Shown here one piece after another: positions 1 through 5,299 of a stretch of 17,171 bases of DNA. Positions within the stretch are counted from its first letter, which is position 1; every line of letters begins with the position of its first letter. The translations under genes and the position numbers were made by a program. Under the pieces are notes generated by a model. It was not told the DNA's origin and made no database searches. It was given only the letters and a program-made list of their open reading frames with translations. Source of the DNA: JBBIOI01 sp037443425 (GTDB taxonomy: Bacteria; Desulfobacterota; BSN033; UBA1163). The stretch lies in assembly GCA_037443425.1 (NCBI GenBank), contig JBBIOI010000074.1:1-17171 (forward strand), in the 5' to 3' direction.

Positions 1-1
1 A

Positions 2-100
2 AAGACTATGGCTCAACTTACAATTGAAGAAAAGAATATGATAAGCCATAGGGGAAAGGCCTTACGAAAACTTAAAAAACTTCTTTCTAAGTTTAAATGA
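2..100 (+). CDS. rdgB: 3' end of RdgB/Ham1 non-canonical purine NTP pyrophosphatase (partial)
   Basis: Only the last 32 codons and the TGA stop are in the window; the gene enters from the left. The visible peptide has the C-terminal signature of the RdgB/Ham1 family: a KTMAQLTIEEKN segment followed by the SHRGKAL motif, where SHR contacts the purine base in known structures, then a basic tail. The family hydrolyses XTP, dITP and ITP to monophosphates and pyrophosphate in the cytosol, cleaning the nucleotide pool of deaminated purines. It is a housekeeping gene and marks core chromosome outside the island. The call rests on the tail alone, but the motif is distinctive. Confidence 0.85.
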   Translation, partial: KTMAQLTIEEKNMISHRGKALRKLKKLLSKFK

Positions 101-234
101 ATGGCTATTGCTCTGAGATATGATTTATGTTTAAAAGACTCATGAAGCATCTCTTTTCCTGTGACAGATTATGTAGCATTGGCTTGTCTCAATGCTATTC
201 TTATTCCGAAGCATTAATCTCTCCCCTCACCTGC

Positions 235-313
235 GTCATTCCCGTGAAAACGGGAATCCAGCTGTTTTTAAATATTTTTCTTTTCCCTGGATTCCTGCCT
301 TCGCAGGAATGAC
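235..313. repeat. Dispersed palindromic repeat (paired hairpins, REP/MITE-like)
   Basis: Two 27-bp arms (235-261 and 287-313) are near-perfect reverse complements of each other, beginning GTCATTCC and ending GGAATGAC. Each arm is itself a short hairpin (CCCGTGAAAACGGG and CCTGCCTTCGCAGG). The 25-bp centre is AT-rich. This GTCATTCCCG...CGGGAATCCAG type is widespread as intergenic elements in many Gram-negative anaerobes. It lies between rdgB and tRNA-Pro and may also act as a terminator for rdgB. An apparent ORF across it is an artefact of the repeat. Confidence 0.8.
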
Positions 314-350
314 AGCTTCAATTCTTATATAAATTGAACGATTCAAGATT

Positions 351-447
351 GTCATTTCGAGGCAAAGCTGAAGTAATCTTTAAAATTGTCATTCCGAGCG
401 GAGCGAGGAATCTATGAGATTGCCACGCCCTTCGGGCTCGCAATGAC
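351..447. repeat. Second dispersed repeat family (GTCATTCCGAGCGGAGCGAGGAATCT type)
   Basis: The segment 388-447 begins GTCATTCCGAGCG and ends GCTCGCAATGAC, with internal GAGCGGAGCGAGG and GCCCTTCGGGC hairpins. The 37 bp before it (351-379) look like a more diverged copy beginning GTCATTTCGAGG. Elements of this kind recur between genes in many environmental bacterial genomes. It is distinct from the repeat at 235-313. No coding function is visible. Confidence 0.7.
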
Positions 448-567
448 TGAGTCTTGGAGCTTTAAGAGCGTACGCCAATAAAACCTCATCACGGAAAAAA
501 AGATGCTTACAAAGACTCAATGCCTATTTGAAATAATTAAAAAATCTGTTATTATTATTCTGTTTTT

Positions 568-645
568 CGGGGCGTAGCGCAGACTGGTTAGCGCGCCTGC
601 CTTGGGAGCAGGAGGTCGGCCGTTCAAATCGGCTCGCCCCGACCA
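568..645 (+). tRNA. tRNA-Pro (anticodon UGG)
   Basis: The 78 nt fold as a canonical tRNA. The acceptor stem pairs CGGGGCG (568-574) with CGCCCCG (635-641), followed by discriminator A and an encoded CCA. The D arm carries the AGACTGGTTAGC loop. The anticodon arm is CCTGC-CTTGGGA-GCAGG with anticodon TGG, and the T arm has loop TTCAAAT. A tyrosine recombinase gene ends 17 bp downstream on the other strand, so this tRNA is the probable attachment site of the element to its right, with its 3' end rebuilt by the attL sequence. Confidence 0.97.
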
Positions 646-661
646 TATTCTCTTAAAGAAT

Positions 662-1727
662 TTAGGCACTTGCAAGAGAGGGATTTTTAGCCATTTCTTC
701 ATTTTTAGCCAATGTTTCCAAATTGTTTCCATGAACCGAGATAACCCCGCATAATCCATTAAGAATCTCTGCTGTCCTCCTTGCGTATTCCTCTGAAAGG
801 TGTGTATAGTGCTTTGTCATTTCCTCCGAAGCATGGGCCACATAATTCTTCACGGCGGTCGTGTCAGCTCCCCTTTCCGTCAGCAGGCTGACACAGGTAT
901 GCCGCAAGGTGTGGAATACGATCTTGTATCTCCGATCATCGCTCTGTTCGATTCCGCCCTTTTTCAAAGACGCTTCAAATGATCTCTTGATGTCCTTAAA
1001 AGGTTTCCCATGCTTGTTGGGGAAAACATATTGGCACTTTACGGGAAGGCTTTTAAGTAGGGCTATCATGTCTCTGTTCAAAACGATGTTTCTTGTCTTT
1101 CCTGTCTTGGCCTCTTCCAATCGAATAAGTCCCTTTTTGAGGTCGATGTCTCTCCATTTGAGATTAAGAATGTCGGACTTGCGGAGTCCAGTATAAACGG
1201 CGGTTATGACGATTGGTTTTAGGTATTTTGGACAAGCATCAATGAGCCGTCTGACCTCGTCCTCTGTTAAAGCACGTTCACGACGATTGGTCTCCTTGTA
1301 AAAGAGATCATCTGCATTCTCAAAAGGGTTCTTCTCGACCATTCCCCATTTGACCCCTTTTCGGAACATCCGGCGAAGGATTGACATTTCGATGTTGACC
1401 GTTCTTTCACTTCTCTCTGTTCCATGTTGAGTGGGTGTTTTTTCCTCTCATCTCTGAAATCTTCAAGGGCCTTGTAATCTATTTCGGAAAGCATCTTATT
1501 CTTAAAGTGCTTGCATCGAGGAGTTCCTTGAAAGTGGTCTTGTTCTCCTTCTTGACATCGAAGAATCGACCTTCTCTGAGGGCGGCTTTAACTTTGCCAA
1601 GATAGGCTTCAGCGTCTTTCTTGGGGCCAACGGCTTTGATGATCCTTTTCCCATTTGGGGTCCGAAAATCAACGTACCATGTGTCCCCCTCAATTCCGTC
1701 CTTGTTTTTCCTTCGGAAAATTCCCAT
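662..1727 (-). pseudogene. Tyrosine recombinase / integrase, broken by deletion and frameshift
   Basis: Read from 1727 leftward, the N-terminal arm-binding domain (about 75 codons, start MGIFRRKNK after a GAGGGA ribosome site) is followed by a junction near 1505-1515 where the core-binding domain is mostly missing. The frame then changes and resumes at a KHFKNKMLSEID-like segment. A second shift lies at the T6 run 1438-1443; one more T there would join the frames. The catalytic domain (662-1387) is complete and keeps Arg in TGLRKSD, Lys in KTGKTR, HTLRH (H-x-x-R), the VAHAS histidine and the Tyr of KHYTH. The family catalyses site-specific integration and excision. Its position beside tRNA-Pro fits an integrase using the tRNA 3' end. 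With these lesions the element is probably immobile unless rescued in trans. The homopolymer indel alone could be a sequencing error; the deletion is not easily explained that way. Confidence 0.9.
711..731. repeat. Tandem TGGAAACA motif near the attachment site
   Basis: The minus strand reads TGGAAACAATT followed by TGGAAACATT, within the last codons of the integrase and 66-86 bp from the tRNA-Pro 3' end. It matches the tandem repeat at 3134-3154 at 20 of 21 positions, in inverted orientation. The position beside the presumed attL core would fit arm-type binding sites. Confidence 0.5.
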
Positions 1728-1780
1728 GGCTTTCCCTCTCTTTCCGCCTTGACTGGGGCGGTTTGGATTTTTCGGTTTTC

Positions 1781-1790
1781 ACCTCCTTTC
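1781..1790 (-). other. Strong Shine-Dalgarno-like sequence without a matching start codon
   Basis: On the minus strand GAAAGGAGGT precedes no ATG at normal spacing. The integrase start used above lies about 55 bp further on with its own weaker site. It may be the remnant of an older leader or start. A 30-codon ORF opens at the GTG that overlaps this site, but nothing else supports it. Confidence 0.3.
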
Positions 1791-1804
1791 TTTTTCCTCT
1801 TTTG

Positions 1805-2819
1805 CTATTTGTGGGCGTTAAGCCAATCAAACATCTTTCCAATAGATTCCCACCATTGGTTTAGGGTGGAAAGGTCAATTTTGTGAAGAACATTTCTGTC
1901 ATCTCGATAAACAACTTCCGCTCTGTGTGCAACTTTATTTCGACAGCGAAATAGATAATCTATATTTTTATAAGCGTCCTTATTAAAATCTTTGAAACTC
2001 TCCCCAAAAACCTGCTTCGCCACGGCATCAATTAATTTTAAAACAGTGATATTTATGCGTCCTTTATCTTCCAGATACTCAAAGGCCATCCCAGCAGGGG
2101 TAGGCTTTGAAAAAAAAAGCCCGCTTGATAGCTATTTCGCATGCCATAGCCATCTCCAAAATTGCTCTACGGAAATTGTTTTGAAAAATAGCAGTTTGAG
2201 CATCAGAAAGGAGTTCTTCGGTGATATCGGGCTTTGCATCAATTTCAAGGGCTTTTTGCAAATCAAGATCGACAGTCGATGTTAAATGGCTCACACCAAA
2301 TTCAGACGACCCTAAACCCGGAATTTCCTCTGCAATAAAGTGCATAATCCCAGGTTTAATTTCTTGGTCTGCCTCATTAGTCCACTTTGGGTTCTGAAAA
2401 TCAGATTCATGGGGGCCGAGTTCATATAATAAAGGATTATGCAATCTGAACTTAAAGAAACGTATCAATCTATTCACCGCCACAAGAGCAACTCTCTGGT
2501 ATTTTCGCAATCTTTCCTCAAAATACTGAGCCCTCACTGAAAAGTCTCTACCACCATTTTCGAGCATTCGAATAGGAGGCGGCTCTATGTGTTCCTCTTT
2601 TGCCACTTTAACTTGAATTTCGGAGATAGCAAATGACCAGTGTTCTTCATCTCCTTTTTTTTGTTTTCCACCATTGCGGCGGTTAAGAAATAACTCAACA
2701 TCAAAGTCATAAATTAGAATTTTATAACGAAGTTTGTCTTCCTCTGGCCGCTTGATCAGAAAGTAAAAAGGAAGTTTTATTTCGAATATCGCAATCAACC
2801 AATGCATTTTAGAATTCAC
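1805..2819 (-). pseudogene. HEPN-domain protein gene, split by a frameshift at an A9/T9 run
   Basis: A GTG start at 2819 opens a 246-codon frame that runs out just after an alpha-helical segment with sequence AILEMAMACEIAIKRAFF. The adjacent frame from about 2100 to 1805 continues with 94 codons containing RNKVAH, an R-x4-H motif typical of HEPN ribonuclease-like domains. Removing one base from the homopolymer at 2110-2118 (A9 on the plus strand) joins the two into a single product of about 340 aa, with the HEPN domain at the C-terminus. The N-terminal 200 residues are not recognised. A small HTH gene lies 24 bp upstream on the same strand, suggesting a two-gene regulator-effector unit. The split may be true decay, slippage-controlled expression, or a sequencing error in the run. 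Confidence 0.7.
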
Positions 2820-2821
2820 TC

Positions 2822-2847
2822 ATGAACAGTCTTTAAGATTTGTTCAT
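2822..2847. promoter_or_regulatory. Inverted repeat ATGAACA-N12-TGTTCAT
   Basis: Perfect 7-bp arms at 2822-2828 and 2841-2847 flank a 12-bp spacer in the short gap between the HTH gene stop and the HEPN gene start. The geometry suits a dimeric HTH operator controlling the downstream gene. It could equally be a weak hairpin in the transcript. There is no direct evidence of binding. Confidence 0.35.
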
Positions 2848-3068
2848 ACATTTTTTTTGGTCTTTGATTTAACAATCCGAATCTCATAGCCCAGATAGTT
2901 CAGCAACATCTCAATCGTTTTCCACTCTGGATTCCCTCTTTTGAGGGAGCGGTGTAGTGTTGATCTATCCACTTTTAAGTCAATGGACGTTTGTCGAAAT
3001 GATCGTCCTTCTTTTGTTATCAAATCCCTCAACACTTTTCCAATGTTCATGCGGCTTTTAAACCTCAT
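2844..3068 (-). CDS. Small helix-turn-helix DNA-binding protein (XRE-like)
   Basis: The 74-aa basic protein carries a helix-turn-helix near residues 22-45 (FRQTSIDLKVDRSTLHRSLKR), followed by a helix ending LLNYLGYEI, the usual arrangement of small XRE-like regulators and antitoxins. Two starts are possible: ATG at 3068, or ATG at 3050 (MNIGKVL). A TTGACA at 3080-3085 and TTTAAA at 3057-3062 with a 17-bp spacer would place transcription close to the second ATG, which would make it nearly leaderless. It is followed after 24 bp by the HEPN-domain gene, so an autoregulated operon of regulator and effector is likely. Its exact role is inferred. Confidence 0.75.
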   Translation of the reverse strand: MRFKSRMNIGKVLRDLITKEGRSFRQTSIDLKVDRSTLHRSLKRGNPEWKTIEMLLNYLGYEIRIVKSKTKKNV

Positions 3069-3133
3069 AGCAATTCTTTTGTCAAGGTTTTTCTTTTCAC
3101 AAAGTCAATCCAGCGCCATTTTGCAATCCGTGC

Positions 3134-3155
3134 TGGAAACATTTTGGAAACATTT
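3134..3155. repeat. Tandem 11-bp direct repeat TGGAAACATTT x2
   Basis: Two exact adjacent copies of TGGAAACATTT occur at 3134-3144 and 3145-3155, one helical turn apart, upstream of the small HTH gene. An almost identical tandem (20 of 21 positions) lies in opposite orientation at 711-731, inside the 3' end of the integrase gene. Protein-binding sites (regulator operator or integrase arm sites) are the simplest reading. Confidence 0.6.
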
Positions 3156-3184
3156 AAAAATCAGGGCTACAAATATCTGAAATC

Positions 3185-3494
3185 TTAACTACTTTTTATG
3201 ACCTCCTTCTCACATTGCAAGTGGACACACTTCTTTCTCGTTTTGGGATTTCGGGATTCCTCGTAAGTTTTATTCAAATTTCTTCTCTTATTAAGATAGG
3301 ATCGAATTTCATTTGGATCGAACCGTATCGCCTCACCCAACTCGATGGAAAGGGAGCAACCCCTTTTCGGCGGCCTTATATACCCAAACGAGACTCATAT
3401 TCAACCAAGCAGCCACCTGTTGGGCCGTTAAAAGAGGTTCAAATCCTTTTGAGGTATTTAACTCCCCACCTATTCGGTCTCCTCTGTCTATCCC
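3185..3494 (-). pseudogene. Excisionase-like HTH_17 (AlpA/MerR-type) gene, frameshifted
   Basis: On the minus strand the frame entered near 3494 reads LLTAQQVAAWLNMSLVWVYKAAEKG followed by LLPFHRVG, the classic start of HTH_17/excisionase-type winged helices, then hits TGA at about 3348. Dropping one base restores EAIRFDPNEIRSYLNKR, the expected second half, ending at TAA (3185-3187). No ATG, GTG or TTG start precedes the domain in its frame, so the 5' end is also damaged. Such proteins act as excisionases or phage-type regulators, in keeping with the broken integrase nearby. The segment is too short for the usual ORF length cut-off and is easily missed. Confidence 0.7.
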
Positions 3495-3766
3495 TCATTA
3501 TGCAAAATGTCTAAAAGATCATCGACAATGCTTTTCAGACTTGAATCATCCTTGCTCTTTTCCAGGAGGATCACCCCGATACTTCTGGCGGTATCGAAGT
3601 ATCCCAACCGGCAAGAAGACGAACAAAAAACCTGCCTTCTTCGCTTTGGGAAAAATTCAACCCGGCAACCTATTCCCCTACATGAAATTTGCCTTGTAGA
3701 AGTATGCACTCTTGTTTCAGAGTGAGTTTTCTTTGTCTTGGATGATTGATATGTCTTCGTCACCAT
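3488..3766 (-). CDS. Small zinc-ribbon protein
   Basis: The 92-aa protein has four cysteines, C29-x4-C34-x13-C48-x3-C52, in the context SCRGIGCRVEFFPKRRRQVFCSSSCR, a treble-clef or zinc-ribbon-like knuckle often seen in small phage and integrative-element proteins. A basic N-terminus and an acidic C-terminal helix (SIVDDLLDILHNEG) flank it. Ribosome-site sequence GGAGGAG abuts the ATG at 3766, so the GTG one codon later may be the true start. The downstream excisionase-like pseudogene overlaps its 3' end, as would be expected for a former operon. Nucleic-acid binding is likely; the role is unknown. Confidence 0.7.
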   Translation of the reverse strand: MVTKTYQSSKTKKTHSETRVHTSTRQISCRGIGCRVEFFPKRRRQVFCSSSCRLGYFDTARSIGVILLEKSKDDSSLKSIVDDLLDILHNEG

Positions 3767-3788
3767 CTCCTCCTTGTTTTATTCATAG

Positions 3789-4040
3789 GAACACAAGGCG
3801 TTGGTTGAGAGACTTAAAAAAGCCCACAAGTAGGCATGACTTAACCAAGAAGAAGTCGCAAAACTACTTGGAGTCACACAATCCTATGTTTCCAAAATTG
3901 AATCAGTCCAGAGGCAAATTGACATCGTCCAACTAAAAAGATTTGTAAAATGTACTAAAAGAATATTGATTGTTTCCTCAAATAGGGAAATCTTTGGAAA
4001 CTGTCCTGAATTCAGATCTTTCATATTTCTCTTCGCTTGA
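3789..4040 (+). pseudogene. XRE-family HTH regulator, degraded
   Basis: The plus-strand frame from 3789 reads EHKALVERLKKAHK, then TAG, A, TGA, then LNQEEVAKLLGVTQSYVSKIE followed by SVQRQIDIVQLKRF, a textbook XRE (Cro/C1) helix-turn-helix. Two in-frame stops at the turn between helices 1 and 2, plus a TAG just before the first codon shown, make it a clear pseudogene. The frame stays open to TGA at 4038-4040. It is divergent from the zinc-ribbon gene (gap 22 bp), suggesting a former divergent regulator of that operon. Confidence 0.75.
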
Positions 4041-4048
4041 CTATTATT

Positions 4049-5195
4049 TTAGACCACAGACCCGATCTCTTTCCCCAGCCAAACAACTACATCCTCAAAA
4101 TTCTCTATATCTTTTGAATTTCTGAATGCCTCAGCGACTCTTATACTCACCCATTTCGAAAAATCGGAGGGTATATGGCTAAAGGTTGGTATTTCTTGTA
4201 ATCTCTTGTGAAAGCCTTCTATTATATCTTGCCTGACTTTATTTGAAAGCCAGCCATAATTCAATATGAGTTTCCCATTTGTCAAAACGGAGAAAACTGA
4301 AAAAGTTTCTCCATCTTTGATGAAATGAAAAGTAAAAGATCCTGTTTCAACTCCAGTTCCAAACAAAATTTTGCTCCTCCTTTTTTGTTATGCTTTTAGC
4401 CCATTCATATAGATTCCTGACCATCTCAACAATATCGGGGGCATCTTCTGTGAGAACATCAAAGAAATCCTTTTCTGACCATATTTTTCTTTTAGGCGTT
4501 GCCGGAGGTTTAGTGGAAATACCATACAGATAAGGCACAAGAATTTCGACATGGGAAGATTGAAATCTGTTCATTTCCAGAGCATGGAGTGAGAAAGCTG
4601 GTTTACCACACTCATTGAGATATCTGACTATTCTTTTCAGATCTTCATTAATTTCATCTACAACAATTATAAGAAGGAATGATCCGTTCTTCAGCTGCTC
4701 TTCAACTCTAATGCGGAACTTTTCCTCGTTCCACTCCCTTACTACCGATTCTTCCGCTGCCTCTTCGTATTTTGCTTGTGCCTTTGCTGATTCTTTATTT
4801 ATCGCCTCTGCAATTAATTGGGACAGGCTCTTCCCTTTCCTCTTGCTAATCCTTTCATTGAGTGTTTCATAATTCATCTCCCATAGGTAAGCACCATATT
4901 CCAGAATCTGTCCTACCACTTTTCTTTTGATCTCCGGATTTGCCGCAAGTTTACACTCTATAATGGCAATATCTCCATCAGGATTTATTGCCAACACGTC
5001 TGTATTTCCAGAACCCGGAAGACCTAATTCATCTACTACAGCAACAAAGGGAGAGAGGTCCTCTCTTATCTCATCTACCGGAATGATAGATGGAGATTCC
5101 ATAAACAATTTTTTAAGTTCTAATTCTACTTTTGGTTTGATAGAACTTATTATTTCCCAATCTTTTTTTTCATTTGTTCTAAGTAGTATTTTCAT
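4049..5195 (-). pseudogene. PD-(D/E)XK nuclease-like protein, frameshifted at an A6 run
   Basis: The 282-codon first frame starts at ATG 5195 behind GAGGAGGG. It carries a PD-(D/E)XK-type core: Asp66 in NTDVLAI, then Glu80-Cys-Lys82 in IIECK, then GQILEYGAYLW (helix with Gln). This fold is common in DNA-cleaving enzymes of restriction and defence loci. The frame ends at about 4347, shortly after a run of six A on the coding strand (4381-4386). Removing one base there joins it to the overlapping 105-codon frame (4049-4366, FGTGVETGSFTFHF...), giving one protein of about 380 aa with a second C-terminal domain that I do not recognise. It is the last gene of the minus-strand defence operon, 104 bp after the DUF499 ATPase gene. 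The 282-aa product could still be made and may retain the nuclease core. Confidence 0.75.
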
Positions 5196-5280
5196 CTTCC
5201 CTCCTCATTGAGATTAAGGACGATTGGAGTCTTTTAAACCACTCTAATAGCGTTTTAATTTGTTCTTCGGAGAGGGACAT
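5179..5280 (-). CDS. Possible 33-aa small protein between the ATPase and nuclease genes
   Basis: ATG at 5280 opens 33 codons (MSLSEEQIKTLLEWFKRLQS, then SLISMRREDENTS) ending at TAG 5179-5181, overlapping the nuclease start by 17 nt. It sits 19 bp after the ATPase stop and fills nearly all of the only gap in the operon. The sequence predicts one amphipathic helix. The ribosome site is weak (GGTGAATTAA). It may be a real small subunit, the stub of a lost gene, or a coupling leader for the nuclease. Confidence 0.4.
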   Translation of the reverse strand: MSLSEEQIKTLLEWFKRLQSSLISMRREDENTT

Positions 5281-5299
5281 TTAATTCACCAATTGTGTT

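Noticed and set aside
127..312. 61-codon plus-strand frame between rdgB and tRNA-Pro
   Set aside because: Most of it is the palindromic repeat at 235-313 read as protein; no ribosome site.
517..759. 80-codon minus-strand frame across the tRNA
   Set aside because: It runs through tRNA-Pro and the integrase 3' end in another frame.
3215..3699. Two plus-strand frames of 99 and 128 codons
   Set aside because: They are antisense to the zinc-ribbon gene and the HTH_17 pseudogene, both of which show recognisable protein motifs on the minus strand.
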